This document shows positions 17,032-27,355 of a DNA stretch of 52,382 nucleotides, one piece after another. The position numbers and the translations under genes were made by a program. Within the stretch, counting starts at the first letter, position 1. The number at the start of each line of letters is the position of its first letter. This DNA comes from Methyloprofundus sp. GTDB lineage: Bacteria > Pseudomonadota > Gammaproteobacteria > Methylococcales > Methylomonadaceae. Below the pieces are notes generated by a model. The model saw only the letters and a program-made list of their open reading frames with translations, did no database searches and was not told where the DNA came from. The DNA lies in NCBI GenBank assembly GCA_028599115.1, contig JAQRMR010000002.1, positions 1 through 52,382 of the forward strand, written 5' to 3'.

Positions 17032-18171
17032 ATGAAAAGTGTTGTTATTGCAGAGTATTGCAGATCACCATTTACACCTGTATTTAAAGGCCAGCTAGCT
17101 AAAGTGAGAGGGGATGATTTAGTTGCTCAAGTGATTAAAGGCTTAATGCTAAAATCAGGAATTAAAGCACAGGATATTGAAGATTTAATTTTAGGTTGTG
17201 CATTTCCTGAAGGTGAGCAAGGGATGAATATGGCACGATTAGTCGTGCACATGGCTAGCTTACCTATTTCAGTTGCAGGAATGACGGTGAATCGATTTTG
17301 TGGTTCCTCTATGCAAGCGATTCATATTGCTGCGGGAGCTATTCAAATGAATGCAGGCGAGGCTTTTATTTGTGCTGGGGTTGAATCCATGTCTCGTGTA
17401 CCGATGGGAGGATATAATTTTATGCCCAATCCTGAGCTATACAAATCATACCCTGAAGCTTATTTAAGTATGGGAGACACGGCTGAGAATTTGGCCAAAA
17501 AATATCAAATAAGTCGTAAAGAACAAGAAAAATTTGCTTTAGAAAGCCATCGTAAGGCACATGCAGCACAGCAGGGTGGCTTATTGACAGATGAAATCAT
17601 AGCCATAGAAACAGCCAAAGCAGGTTTGGTTTCTATGGATGGGTGTATCCGCCCTGATTCCAGTGCAGAAGGTTTGGCTGATTTGAAGCCAGCTTTTAGT
17701 GCAACTGGCAGCGTGACAGCCGGTACTTCTTCACCATTAACTGATGGTGCTGCTGCTGTGTTAGTTTGCAGTGAAGAATATGCAGACAGCCATGAGTTAA
17801 AGAAAATTGCGAGAATAAAAGCCATTGCCACTTCGGCTTGTGCCCCTGAAATTATGGGTATAGGTCCGGTTAATGCAACAAATAAAGCGTTACTGAGAGC
17901 AGGATTATCTTTAGATGAAATTGATGTAGTGGAGTTAAATGAAGCGTTTGCGGCACAATCTTTAGCTGTGTTACAGGACTTAGCTGTTCCAGCCTCCAAG
18001 TTAAATATAGATGGAGGAGCATTAAGCTTAGGTCATCCTTTAGGTGCAACAGGAGCAAGGATTGTCGGTAAGGCAGCGAGTTTGTTACAGCGCCAAAATA
18101 AGCAATATGCATTAGCAACACAATGTATCGGAGGTGGCCAAGGTATTGCAACTATATTGGAGGCAATCTGA
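17032..18171 (+). CDS. fadA: acetyl-CoA C-acyltransferase (3-ketoacyl-CoA thiolase)
   Basis: This 379-residue thiolase cleaves 3-ketoacyl-CoA to acetyl-CoA and a shortened acyl-CoA. The acyl-accepting cysteine is in VNRFCGSS (Cys 90), the histidine in LGHPLGATG and the second cysteine in CIGGGQG near the C-terminus. A strong AAAAGGAGATAGG ribosome-binding site precedes the start. Its stop overlaps the start of the next gene (TGATG). The order fadA-fadN-fadE uses the same three enzyme types as the Bacillus fadNAE operon. A biosynthetic acetyl-CoA acetyltransferase is less likely in this context. Confidence 0.88.
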   Translation: MKSVVIAEYCRSPFTPVFKGQLAKVRGDDLVAQVIKGLMLKSGIKAQDIEDLILGCAFPEGEQGMNMARLVVHMASLPISVAGMTVNRFCGSSMQAIHIAAGAIQMNAGEAFICAGVESMSRVPMGGYNFMPNPELYKSYPEAYLSMGDTAENLAKKYQISRKEQEKFALESHRKAHAAQQGGLLTDEIIAIETAKAGLVSMDGCIRPDSSAEGLADLKPAFSATGSVTAGTSSPLTDGAAAVLVCSEEYADSHELKKIARIKAIATSACAPEIMGIGPVNATNKALLRAGLSLDEIDVVELNEAFAAQSLAVLQDLAVPASKLNIDGGALSLGHPLGATGARIVGKAASLLQRQNKQYALATQCIGGGQGIATILEAI

Positions 18172-20498
18172 TGAATATTGAAAAAGTAGCAGTGATTGGT
18201 GCAGGGGTGATGGGGGCAAGTATTGCCGCGCATATAAGCAATGCAGGTATCCCTGTTTATTTATTAGATATTGTTCCAAAAGAGGATGGAACTAAGGTTA
18301 AAAACCGTAATGTGATTGCTGAAACAGCCGTTAAACAATTATTAAAGGCTAATCCAGCTCCGTTAATGCATAAAAAAAATGCCCGTTTAATTACTACGGG
18401 GAATATTGAAGATCATTTAGATTTGTTAGCAGAAGTCGACTGGGTGATTGAAGCGGTTATTGAAAATTTAGCGATTAAACAGCAGATTTATGCACAACTA
18501 GAAAAAATTTGCCATTCGGGTACGGTAATTTCATCAAATACCTCGACTCTGCCTTTACGCCAGTTAGTGGATGGATTGTCGACTGAGTTTCAAAGCCGTT
18601 TTATGATTACGCATTTTTTTAACCCACCTAGATATATGAGGTTATTAGAACTGGTCAGTAGCGATATTACGCAGGAGTCCCTTATTTCTTCTGTTAGAGT
18701 GTTTGCAGAAAAAAAACTAGGGAAAAGCTGTGTCGAATGCAAAGATACGATGGGCTTTATTGCTAACCGGATAGGTATTTATTGGGTGCAATGTGGCTTG
18801 CTGGAAGCCTTTAAACAAGGGCTAACGGTTGAAGAAGCTGATGCTGTTTTAGGCGCGCCTTTTGGCATTCCTAAAACGGGTGTTTTTGGGCTACTTGACT
18901 TGGTAGGGCTAGATTTAATTCCGCATATTATGGAAAGTATGAAGCAGCTACCTGCAGGGGATGCTTTTCATCAAATTAATGATATGCCAGAATTATTTAC
19001 CCAAATGATTAGTGACGGCTATACAGGTCGTAAAGGTAAAGGTGGATTTTATCGTTTAAATAAACAGGGTGGCAAAAGAGTTAAAGAATCGATTAGCTTA
19101 CAGACTGGTGAATATAGTAAAAGTGAAAGGCCTGTATTAGATTGTTTGAATATTGCGCGTAAGCAAGGCTTACAAGATTTTTTATCATTAGATGATAAAA
19201 ATGCAATCTATGCGTGGACGGTTATGTCTAAAACTTTATTGTATACCGCACGACTTATGCCTGAAATAGCCAATGATATTACTGCGGTCGATGAAGCGAT
19301 GCGCTTGGGGTATAACTGGCAATTTGGTCCTTTTGAGTTATTGGACAAAATTGGTCTTGAATGGTTTGTTAATAAAGTACAGCAGGATAATAGTGGCGAG
19401 CAGATCCCTGAAATTTTAAGCGCACAAAACTTTTATAAAACAGCATCGGGAGTGCTTGAATATCGCAGTTTATCGAATGAATACCTCCCTGTCCCTAGAG
19501 CGGAAGGTGTTTTATTACTGGCAGATATTAAATTACAAAAACAAGCTATTTTGGAAAATGATTCTGCTAGTTTATGGGATATAGGCGAGGGTGTTGCCTG
19601 TTTTGAATTTCATAGCAAAATGAATACCTTTGATAGAGATACCTTAGGGTTATTAAAACAAAGTATTAATAGGGTTGAGCAGGACTTTGTTGCATTAGTC
19701 ATCCACAATGATGCAGATAATTTTTCTGCCGGTGCTAACTTAAGTTTATTAATGACAGCCATAGATCAGCAAGACTGGAACAGTGTTGGTGATTTAATTC
19801 AACAAGGGCAGCAAACATTTTTAGCATTAAAATATGCGCCTTTTCCCGTGGTTGCAGCACCGACAGGTTTTGCTTTTGGCGGCGGTTGTGAAGTCCTATT
19901 ACATTGTGATGCGATACAAGCGCATGCTGAATTGTATACCGGTTTAGTAGAAGTGGGCGTTGGCCTAGTTCCTGGTTGGGGAGGCTGTAAAGAGTATTTA
20001 GGTCGCTGTTTACAGAACCAGTCAATAGGTGGGCCTATACCTCCTGTTGTTAAAGCTTTTCAGACCATTGCAATGGCACAAGTTTCAAAATCAGCTTTTG
20101 AAGCGAAAGATTTACTTTATTTGTCATATTCTGATGATATTACGATGAATAAAAATCATTTATTAGCTGATGCGAAAGCTAAGGCACTTGCTTTAAGCGA
20201 AAACTATAAACCACCTGAAGCAATAGACTATAAATTACCCGGCCATACTGCGAAAGTCTTATTAGATATGACGACAAAAGCGTTTAGAGCTGTGGGTAAA
20301 ATTACTGCTTATGATGTAGAGGTTGCGGATAGTTTAGCAACCGTTCTAACGGGAGGAGATTGCGATATGTTAGAGCCTTTATCTGAGCAAGCTGTATTAG
20401 ATTTAGAGCGCACCGTTTTTACTAGTATTGTGCAGCAAGAAGGCACATTGGCTAGACTTGAACATATGTTAAAAACAGGGAAACCATTAAGGAACTAA
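18171..20498 (+). CDS. fadN: 3-hydroxyacyl-CoA dehydrogenase / enoyl-CoA hydratase
   Basis: This protein of about 775 residues is a two-domain beta-oxidation enzyme with the dehydrogenase first: NAD motif AVIGAGVMGASIAAH and the FFNPPRYM segment, then a hydratase/crotonase domain with FSAGANLSL and AFGGGCEVLLHCDA (oxyanion loop and catalytic Glu) near residues 520-600. This order is that of FadN and not of E. coli FadB/FadJ, where the hydratase is N-terminal. The start is ATG 18171, after a TTGGAGG site and overlapping the fadA stop; an in-frame upstream start would lie inside fadA. Confidence 0.88.
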   Translation: MNIEKVAVIGAGVMGASIAAHISNAGIPVYLLDIVPKEDGTKVKNRNVIAETAVKQLLKANPAPLMHKKNARLITTGNIEDHLDLLAEVDWVIEAVIENLAIKQQIYAQLEKICHSGTVISSNTSTLPLRQLVDGLSTEFQSRFMITHFFNPPRYMRLLELVSSDITQESLISSVRVFAEKKLGKSCVECKDTMGFIANRIGIYWVQCGLLEAFKQGLTVEEADAVLGAPFGIPKTGVFGLLDLVGLDLIPHIMESMKQLPAGDAFHQINDMPELFTQMISDGYTGRKGKGGFYRLNKQGGKRVKESISLQTGEYSKSERPVLDCLNIARKQGLQDFLSLDDKNAIYAWTVMSKTLLYTARLMPEIANDITAVDEAMRLGYNWQFGPFELLDKIGLEWFVNKVQQDNSGEQIPEILSAQNFYKTASGVLEYRSLSNEYLPVPRAEGVLLLADIKLQKQAILENDSASLWDIGEGVACFEFHSKMNTFDRDTLGLLKQSINRVEQDFVALVIHNDADNFSAGANLSLLMTAIDQQDWNSVGDLIQQGQQTFLALKYAPFPVVAAPTGFAFGGGCEVLLHCDAIQAHAELYTGLVEVGVGLVPGWGGCKEYLGRCLQNQSIGGPIPPVVKAFQTIAMAQVSKSAFEAKDLLYLSYSDDITMNKNHLLADAKAKALALSENYKPPEAIDYKLPGHTAKVLLDMTTKAFRAVGKITAYDVEVADSLATVLTGGDCDMLEPLSEQAVLDLERTVFTSIVQQEGTLARLEHMLKTGKPLRN

Positions 20499-20558
20499 AG
20501 CGACATAATTGATTTAGTGGTATTCATTGAGACATGTAATAGTTGAGGAGAATATATC

Positions 20559-22949
20559 ATGATTTGGCTAAGCGTCTTTATTGCTTTACTTTGTCTGCTT
20601 ATTTATCGGCAGGTAAAGCTTTTAAAAAGCAGCATAGTAATAGGTTTGTTGTTAGTAGTATACAGTCTGCAACATTTTAATCTGGTTTTATGCTTAAGTT
20701 ATTTACTTATTTTCTTAGCTATTAATATTCCGTATTTACGGCGGTTAATCGTTAGTAAACCCGCTTTATTATGGATGAAGGCTGCTTTGCCTGAAATGTC
20801 TAAAACAGAGCAAGAAGCACTGGAAGCAGGGAATACTTGGTGGGATGCAGAGTTATTTTCAGGTAAGCCAAACTGGAAGGTTTTGCTAGATTTACCTAAG
20901 GCGACACTAAGCAAAGAAGAACAAGACTTTATCGATGGTCCAGTAGAAACATTATGCTCTATGCTTAATGACTGGGATATTACGCATAATCGACAGGATT
21001 TGCCCGAAGAGGTTTGGCAATATATTAAGCAGCAAAAATTTTGCGGCATGATCATTCCAAAACATTATGGTGGACTAGAGTTTTCTGACTATGCACATTC
21101 AGAAATTGTGATGAAAATTTCTAGCCGTAGTGCATCTGCCGCTGTAACGGTTATGGTGCCAAATTCACTAGGCCCGGCAAAGCTATTATTAGCATATGGC
21201 ACACAACAGCAAAAAGATTATTATTTACCGCGTTTGGCAAGTGGTAAAGAAATCCCTTGTTTTGCTTTAACCGGCCCTAATGCAGGAAGTGATGCAGGAG
21301 CAATGCCTGATACAGGGGTTGTTTGTTATGCGCCTTTTGAAGGTGAAAAACAGGTATTAGGTATCCGCTTAAACTGGGAAAAGCGTTACATTACACTAGG
21401 TCCAATTGCGACGGTGATAGGCTTAGCGTTTAAATTATTTGATCCTGATCATTTATTAGGCGCTAAAGAAAGCTTAGGGATTACCGTGGCGCTTATACCA
21501 ACGAATACAGCAGGCATTACCATTGGCAGTCGCCATTTTCCACTTAATGCCGCATTTCAAAATGGCCCTAACTGGGGTAAAGATGTTTTTATTCCTCTTG
21601 ATTGGATATTGGGCGGTGTTGAGCAAGCGGGTAACGGCTGGAAAATGTTAATGCAGTCACTAGCAACGGGGCGAGCGGTTTCTTTACCTGCATTAAGTGC
21701 GGGAACAGCAAAATTTACCAGTCGCAATATCGGCGCTTATGCGCGAATTCGTAAACAATTTAATTTGCCACTCGGTGAATTTGAAGGGATACAAGAACCG
21801 TTATCTCGTATTGCTGGGGAAACTTATATTATTAATGCAGCAAGAACAGTGACTGCCGCCGCTCTGGACGAAGGGCAAAAACCCTCGGTTATTTCAGCTA
21901 TTATTAAGTATGAGTTAACAGAGCGTATGCGCAGAATTGTTAATGATGGTATGGATATACAAGGAGGCTCGGGAATATGCTTAGGCCCCAATAATTATTT
22001 AGGTCGCTTATACCAAGTTATTCCTGTTTGTATTACGGTTGAAGGCGCGAATATTTTAACCAGAACGATGATGATATTTGGCCAGGGAGCAATGCGCTGT
22101 CACCCCTATATTTATCAAGAACTAACGGCTATCCATAACGCTGACAAAAGCGAAGCATTACAGCAATTTGATACAGTTTTGTTGAAACATATTGGCCATA
22201 TTATGCATAATAAATTGGCTAGTTTTTGGTTAGGAATCAGCGGCGCTCGTTTTGTTGCCGTACCAGGTAACAAGCACACCAAACAATACTATAGGGGAAT
22301 TGCTCGGTTGAGTGTAGATTTTGCATTGTTGACGGATTATGCACTAGTTGTATTAGGTGGCGAATTAAAACGAAAAGAGCGTATTTCAGGGCGCTTTGCC
22401 GATGCATTAAGCAACCTCTATTTATGCTCGACTGTATTAAAGTTTTATCAAGACCAAGGTTGCCCTGAAGAAGATTTACCACTCGTACACTGGGCTTGTC
22501 AGCACACGCTTTATCAAGCACAACAGGCATTATTTGTTTTATTCCAGTTATTACCTTTTAAAGTAATGAGTTCAGCGCTTAAAATGCTGACTTTTCCCAC
22601 TGGAGAAGTGTATTCTCCTCCTGGCGATAAATTGATTTCTCAAACGGCTACTATTTTATTAAATGATAGCCCCACGCGAGATCGGCTAACTCAGGGGATT
22701 TATATTAATGAGATAAAAGAGGATGCAACAGGGCGTATAGAGTGTGCTTTTAAGGCTGTTTTAGCCGCTATTCCCGTGGAACAAAAAATTCGTAAAGCAC
22801 AAAAATCTCAACAATTAGCAAAAGGCTTTAGTGATCAGATTTTACAACAAGCGATTGATAAACAAATCATTAATATGGAAGAGGCCGCTTTAATTACAGC
22901 CGCTGAAGATGCGCGAACTTTAGCTATTAAGGTGGATGATTTCTCATAG
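20559..22949 (+). CDS. fadE: acyl-CoA dehydrogenase, FadE type
   Basis: This 796-residue flavoprotein performs the first oxidation of acyl-CoA. Its length and layout match E. coli FadE (about 814 residues): an N-terminal hydrophobic membrane region (IWLSVFIALLCLLIY, IGLLLVVYSL), the acyl-CoA dehydrogenase core (LTGPNAGSDAGAMPD; VEGANILTRTMMIFGQGA) and a long FadE-specific C-terminal domain. It is the last gene of the fad block, about 60 bases after fadN with its own GAGGAG site. No acyl-CoA synthetase or electron-transfer flavoprotein gene accompanies it here. Confidence 0.9.
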   Translation: MIWLSVFIALLCLLIYRQVKLLKSSIVIGLLLVVYSLQHFNLVLCLSYLLIFLAINIPYLRRLIVSKPALLWMKAALPEMSKTEQEALEAGNTWWDAELFSGKPNWKVLLDLPKATLSKEEQDFIDGPVETLCSMLNDWDITHNRQDLPEEVWQYIKQQKFCGMIIPKHYGGLEFSDYAHSEIVMKISSRSASAAVTVMVPNSLGPAKLLLAYGTQQQKDYYLPRLASGKEIPCFALTGPNAGSDAGAMPDTGVVCYAPFEGEKQVLGIRLNWEKRYITLGPIATVIGLAFKLFDPDHLLGAKESLGITVALIPTNTAGITIGSRHFPLNAAFQNGPNWGKDVFIPLDWILGGVEQAGNGWKMLMQSLATGRAVSLPALSAGTAKFTSRNIGAYARIRKQFNLPLGEFEGIQEPLSRIAGETYIINAARTVTAAALDEGQKPSVISAIIKYELTERMRRIVNDGMDIQGGSGICLGPNNYLGRLYQVIPVCITVEGANILTRTMMIFGQGAMRCHPYIYQELTAIHNADKSEALQQFDTVLLKHIGHIMHNKLASFWLGISGARFVAVPGNKHTKQYYRGIARLSVDFALLTDYALVVLGGELKRKERISGRFADALSNLYLCSTVLKFYQDQGCPEEDLPLVHWACQHTLYQAQQALFVLFQLLPFKVMSSALKMLTFPTGEVYSPPGDKLISQTATILLNDSPTRDRLTQGIYINEIKEDATGRIECAFKAVLAAIPVEQKIRKAQKSQQLAKGFSDQILQQAIDKQIINMEEAALITAAEDARTLAIKVDDFS

Positions 22950-22999
22950 CTTAAAAATAAGGAATAAAGGATGGTTCATTGTTACATCGCTTCTAAAAC

Positions 23000-23040
23000 C
23001 TTGTAGCTCCGATTACGCTAGCGTTAATTGGAGCTACAAG
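23000..23040. repeat. 41-bp REP-like palindrome
   Basis: Perfect 11-bp outer arms (CTTGTAGCTCC and its complement) enclose a nearly symmetrical core with ACGCTAGCGT at the centre. It lies between convergent fadE and ridA and could act as a weak bidirectional terminator as well as being a dispersed repeat. Confidence 0.65.
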
Positions 23041-23112
23041 CTAAAGAGTAAGTGTTCTAGAGTGTTGCAATGTAGTATAAGGACAGCGTAGCGCGAACCT
23101 TTTTTAGCTTTA

Positions 23113-23493
23113 TTAAAGCTCCATCACTCCATCCATTTCAACTTCTACCCCTTTAGGTAGTGCGGCAACACCGATAGCGGCGCGTGCAGGGTAGGGTTGA
23201 GTAAAGTATTCGCCCATAATTTCATTGACGATAGGGAAGTGGGAGAGGTCGGTTAAAAATACATTTAATTTAACAATATTGTGTAAATCGCCACCAGCAG
23301 CTTCAGTAACTGCTCTTAGGTTATCAAAAACACGGCGGATATTAGCGCTAATGTCGCCTTCAACAAGTGTCATTGTTTCTGGGATTAAAGGAATTTGTCC
23401 TGATAAATAAACAGTATTACCGACTTTAACGGCTTGTGAGTAAGTACCAATTGCCTGAGGTGCTAAATCTGTATGAATAATTTGTTTTTTCAT
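23113..23493 (-). CDS. ridA: RidA family reactive-imine deaminase
   Basis: This 126-residue trimeric RidA protein hydrolyses reactive enamine/imine intermediates made by PLP enzymes such as threonine dehydratase. The family signature [19 protein letters not shown] near the C-terminus holds the catalytic arginine, and [16 protein letters not shown] is near the N-terminus. It follows spoT by 5 bases on the same strand, a pairing known from many gammaproteobacteria. Confidence 0.93.
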   Translation of the reverse strand: MKKQIIHTDLAPQAIGTYSQAVKVGNTVYLSGQIPLIPETMTLVEGDISANIRRVFDNLRAVTEAAGGDLHNIVKLNVFLTDLSHFPIVNEIMGEYFTQPYPARAAIGVAALPKGVEVEMDGVMEL

Positions 23494-23498
23494 GAGTA

Positions 23499-25667
23499 TT
23501 AACCTTTAATTCGAGTGATTTTTAAAGTGATGGGTAATTTTTTAAGTTCGCGCATGATCGTTGCTAGGTGAACACGATTTTTAACCGAAAAAGTAATATG
23601 GTCAATTGAAGTGCGTGCATCTTGGTCAGCAATAGTAATATGCTCTATATTTGAGTTTAGCTTAGAAATAGTAGAGGCAATCATCGCTAAAGTGCCTGGT
23701 TGGTTGAGTATTTCTAAGCGAATGGATGTTTGGTATTCGCCTTCTAAATCATCCCCCCATTCAACTTCTAGCCAATCAGATGAATTTTTACGTTCATCAG
23801 TACTATTGTGGCATTCGGGGCGGTGAATACTAATCCCTTTGCCTGGATGAAAATAACCGATGATAGTATCGCCGGGGATAGGGTGGCAACATTTAGCTAA
23901 GCTAATAATGATGCCTTCAGTACCTTTGATAATAAGAGGTGTTCTTTCATGTTTTTCGCTGGTATCTAATTTAATGGCAGCGCTAATATCATCTTGAGTA
24001 AGCTGTTTGGCAATTAAAAATGGCATTTTATTACCTAAGCCAATTTCTTCGTATAAAGCATTAATGGTTGGGAGTTTTAAATTATTCAGTAATTGCTCAA
24101 ATAAATCATTACTAATATCCTTTAAATGTAACCTCATAGAAAGTAACTCTCCATTTAATAAGTTACGCCCTAAATTAATGGCTTCTTGCTGTTTAAAGTT
24201 TTTTAAATAAGAACGAATACCCGCACGTGCTTTTGTGGTAACGGCATAATTTAACCAGACAGGGCTAGGCTTAGCCCAATCAGATCTTGTTACTTCTACG
24301 GTAACGCCATTGGCTAATTTATCTTGTAAAGAGGCAAATTGTTTATCAATTTTTCCAGAGCTACAGGAGTTACCAATGTCGGTGTGTACGGCGTAAGCAA
24401 AATCTATCACACTCGCATTACGAGGAAGGGTAATAATTTTCCCTTGCGGGGTAAAGACAAAAATTTCTTGGGGAAATAAGTCAACTTTGAGATTATCAAT
24501 AAATTCTAGTGAATTTCCTGAGGTAGTCTGTAGTTCTAATAAGTCACGAATCCATTCGGTTGCATGGTTCTGGGGGGGGGGGTGTCCTTCGCTATCTGTT
24601 TTATACAACCAGTGTGCAGCAATACCTGATTCAGATAATCGGTGCATTTTATGAGTGCGAATTTGGATTTCAATAGGAACGCCGTAAGGGCCGATTAAAA
24701 CCGTATGTAAGGATTGGTAGCCATTTGCTTTGGGGATAGCAATATAGTCTTTAAATTTTCCAGGTACAGGTTTATACAGGTTATGGACGACGCCTAAAAT
24801 TCGGTAGCAGGAGTTAACATCCTCACAATAAATGCGGAAAGCATAAACATCAAAAATATCTGAAAAGGGTAGGTTTTTAGCACGCATTTTTTTATAAATG
24901 CTATAGAGAAGCTTTTCTCGCCCTTTAACGCTGCTGGCGATTTCCATTTGGTCTAGACGGTTTTCTAATGCGCTGGTAATGGTTTCAATAATCTCCCGAC
25001 GATGCCCGCGTGCTTTTTTAATATGAGCCAATAAAATATCGTGGCGCCGTGGGTACATTGCTTGAAAACTTAGGGTTTCAAGCTGATGCCGAATGCTATT
25101 CATGCCCAGGCGGTTAGCAATAGGTGTATAAATTTCTAGGGTTTCTTTGGCAATACGATATTTTTTTTCGGGGCGCATAACACCCAGAGTTTTCATGTTA
25201 TGCAGGCGGTCAGCGAGCTTGACCATAATGACACGCAAATCCTTAGCCATCGCTAAAAACATCTTACGAATGTTTTCTGCTTGTGCTTCTGCTTTGGTTT
25301 TGCAATTTAACTGGGTTAACTTTGTGACGCCATCGACTAATAAGGCGACATCATCGCCGAAGAGTTTTTGGATTTCTGCACAAGTCGCATCCGTATCTTC
25401 AGCAACATCATGCAAAATTGCTGCCATGATACCATGCACATCCATCTGCATTTCAGCCAAAATAATGGCAACTGAGAGAGGGTGACAAATATAAGCTTCG
25501 CCTGACTTTCTAAATTGGCCTAAATGATATTGTGCACTAAACTGGTAGGCATGCAGAATATCTGCAAGGTCATTTTCGGTGAGGTAATTTTGTACGAGTG
25601 ATTGTAATTGGTTGAGCAGTTGTTGCTCAGGCGTATTGATAATAACGCTTTTTGCCTGAGCACTCAT
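23499..25667 (-). CDS. spoT: bifunctional (p)ppGpp hydrolase/synthetase
   Basis: This 722-residue RelA/SpoT homologue makes and degrades the stringent alarmone (p)ppGpp. The N-terminal HD hydrolase motif is intact (ILHDVAEDT), the synthetase domain has [18 protein letters not shown] and EIQIRT, then come TGS ([13 protein letters not shown]) and the C-terminal ACT domain. The intact HD motif marks it as SpoT-like and not as the hydrolase-dead RelA. Codons 362-366, between synthetase and TGS, contain an uninterrupted run of 11 C on the coding strand. It lies between rpoZ and ridA, the common order. Confidence 0.95.
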   Translation of the reverse strand: MSAQAKSVIINTPEQQLLNQLQSLVQNYLTENDLADILHAYQFSAQYHLGQFRKSGEAYICHPLSVAIILAEMQMDVHGIMAAILHDVAEDTDATCAEIQKLFGDDVALLVDGVTKLTQLNCKTKAEAQAENIRKMFLAMAKDLRVIMVKLADRLHNMKTLGVMRPEKKYRIAKETLEIYTPIANRLGMNSIRHQLETLSFQAMYPRRHDILLAHIKKARGHRREIIETITSALENRLDQMEIASSVKGREKLLYSIYKKMRAKNLPFSDIFDVYAFRIYCEDVNSCYRILGVVHNLYKPVPGKFKDYIAIPKANGYQSLHTVLIGPYGVPIEIQIRTHKMHRLSESGIAAHWLYKTDSEGHPPPQNHATEWIRDLLELQTTSGNSLEFIDNLKVDLFPQEIFVFTPQGKIITLPRNASVIDFAYAVHTDIGNSCSSGKIDKQFASLQDKLANGVTVEVTRSDWAKPSPVWLNYAVTTKARAGIRSYLKNFKQQEAINLGRNLLNGELLSMRLHLKDISNDLFEQLLNNLKLPTINALYEEIGLGNKMPFLIAKQLTQDDISAAIKLDTSEKHERTPLIIKGTEGIIISLAKCCHPIPGDTIIGYFHPGKGISIHRPECHNSTDERKNSSDWLEVEWGDDLEGEYQTSIRLEILNQPGTLAMIASTISKLNSNIEHITIADQDARTSIDHITFSVKNRVHLATIMRELKKLPITLKITRIKG
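24572..24582. repeat. 11-base G/C homopolymer inside spoT
   Basis: Eleven consecutive G on the plus strand (C in spoT codons, encoding His-Pro-Pro-Pro-Gln). Loss of one base gives a TAG stop about a dozen codons on, and gain of one gives a TGA about nine codons on, so either slip would separate the catalytic half from the TGS-ACT half. Confidence 0.8.
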
Positions 25668-25676
25668 GGAAATTAC

Positions 25677-25928
25677 CTAGTTGAATGGTGTAGGGGTCGG
25701 TGTTTCTATAACAGGCTCTACAAATTGATGTAATGAGTCAATATTCTCTTTAGTAACATGACCTTCAGCAATTTCACGCAAAGCAACAACGGTTGATTTA
25801 TCTTTTTTACTGCTAATAAATTCTTCTGCGCCAGCTTCAAGTTGGCGAGCTCTTTTAGATGCTAATAAAACTAATTCGAAACGATTTTCGACGCTATCTA
25901 AACAATCTTCAACGGTAACACGAGCCAT
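25677..25928 (-). CDS. rpoZ: RNA polymerase omega subunit
   Basis: This 83-residue omega subunit helps assemble the beta-prime subunit of RNA polymerase and contributes a ppGpp-binding site. The conserved start [20 protein letters not shown] and the SKRARQL and ALREIAEG segments identify it. It lies 9 bases upstream of spoT on the same strand, the conserved arrangement. The usual upstream gmk gene is absent; pgk precedes it instead. Confidence 0.95.
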   Translation of the reverse strand: MARVTVEDCLDSVENRFELVLLASKRARQLEAGAEEFISSKKDKSTVVALREIAEGHVTKENIDSLHQFVEPVIETPTPTPFN

Positions 25929-26052
25929 TTATATGCCTTTTTTTGAGAATAAAATTTTTTGACCGACTATTATAACCATTTATAGCGTAATAGTCTTGAT
26001 TTTTAAGGGTAAAAAAGCGTGGGTTTAAGTTAGCCTCACGCTTAACTCTTAA

Positions 26053-27225
26053 TTATTTTTTTGCTTCTAATGCGGTAATTGCGGGAAGTTCTTTACCTTC
26101 TAAAAATTCTAAGAATGCACCGCCACCAGTAGAGGTGTAAGAAACATCATTTTTAATACCGTATTTATCGATGGCTGCTAAGGTGTCGCCGCCGCCTGCA
26201 ATAGAAAACGCATCGCTTTTAGCAATGGCAGTGGCTAATGATTTTGTTCCTTCAGCAAACTGGTCAATTTCAAAAACGCCAACAGGGCCGTTCCAAACAA
26301 TGGTTTTTGCAGATCCTAGAATAGTTGCATATTGAGCTGCTGTTTCTGGGCCTATATCCAGCACCATGTCATCATCAGCAATTTCACTGACTTTTTTAAC
26401 GGTTGCTGTGGCAGATTCAGAAAATTCTTTTGCGCAAACAACATCAACAGGGACAGGAATATCAGAGTTGCTTGCTTTAGCTGCCGCGATGAGTGCTTTA
26501 GCATCATCAATTAAATCTGCTTCATATAAAGATTGTCCAACAGAGTAACCAGCAGCTGCAATAAAGGTATTGGCAATACCGCCACCAACAATCAATTGGT
26601 CAACTTTTGTGGCTAATGTTTTTAAGACGGTTAATTTAGTTGAAACTTTAGATCCACCAACAATTGCCACAACAGGGCTTTCTGGCTGGTTAAGTGACTT
26701 CCCTAAAGCATCTAATTCTGCTGATAATAACGGGCCTGCGCAAGCTACGTTAGCATGTTCAATCACGCTGTGTGTTGAAGCTTGTGCTCTATGTGCCGTA
26801 CCAAAAGCATCCATAACAAAAATGTCACATAAAGCGGCCATTTTTTTACCTAACTCAGGGCTATTTTTCTTTTCGCCTATATTAAAACGCACGTTTTCAC
26901 ATAAAATTACTTCACCAGGATTGATTTCAAGGCCATCAATCCAGTCTTTTTCTAAACGAACAGGTTTGTTAAGTAACTCAGATAAGCGTGTTGCAACAGG
27001 TTGAAGTGAAGCTGAAGAATCAAACTCACCTTCAGTTGGACGGCCTAAGTGAGACATTAAGATAACGGCTGCACCCGCTTTTAAAGCAAATTCTATAGCG
27101 GGTAAACTTGCTTGAATTCGGATATCACTACTGATAATGCCATCTTTCACAGGAACATTTAGATCTTGACGGATTAAAACGCGTTTGCCATTTAAATCTA
27201 AATCAGTCATTTTTTGTATGGGCAT
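26053..27225 (-). CDS. pgk: phosphoglycerate kinase
   Basis: This 390-residue glycolytic and gluconeogenic kinase interconverts 1,3-bisphosphoglycerate and 3-phosphoglycerate with ADP/ATP. It shows the substrate motif [11 protein letters not shown], the SHLGRP segment, and the C-terminal nucleotide-binding GGGDTLAAI and [13 protein letters not shown]. Two ATGs are possible: the one at 27231 directly abuts the GGAG site, whereas 27225 has a six-base spacer, so 27225 is chosen. It appears as a single gene here, without gap, pyk or fba beside it. Confidence 0.95.
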   Translation of the reverse strand: MPIQKMTDLDLNGKRVLIRQDLNVPVKDGIISSDIRIQASLPAIEFALKAGAAVILMSHLGRPTEGEFDSSASLQPVATRLSELLNKPVRLEKDWIDGLEINPGEVILCENVRFNIGEKKNSPELGKKMAALCDIFVMDAFGTAHRAQASTHSVIEHANVACAGPLLSAELDALGKSLNQPESPVVAIVGGSKVSTKLTVLKTLATKVDQLIVGGGIANTFIAAAGYSVGQSLYEADLIDDAKALIAAAKASNSDIPVPVDVVCAKEFSESATATVKKVSEIADDDMVLDIGPETAAQYATILGSAKTIVWNGPVGVFEIDQFAEGTKSLATAIAKSDAFSIAGGGDTLAAIDKYGIKNDVSYTSTGGGAFLEFLEGKELPAITALEAKK

Positions 27226-27274
27226 AATCATCTCCAGAGTAAGTGATAGTAGTGGTGTATTAATTTAATAAAGT

Positions 27275-27280
27275 ATTATA
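27275..27280 (-). promoter_or_regulatory. candidate pgk -10 box
   Basis: A minus-strand TATAAT lies 50 bases before the chosen pgk start. The -35 position (TAAGCA, 17-base spacer) is weak. Confidence 0.35.
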
Positions 27281-27355
27281 CCTTAACTAATACAGTATGC
27301 TTAAATGACTAAAAGTGAATGGAAGTATTTAATTTTATGTAAAAAGAGGTGAGTT

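Noticed and set aside
18171-20498. Naming this gene fadB
   Set aside because: FadB/FadJ have the hydratase first; here the dehydrogenase is N-terminal, as in FadN.
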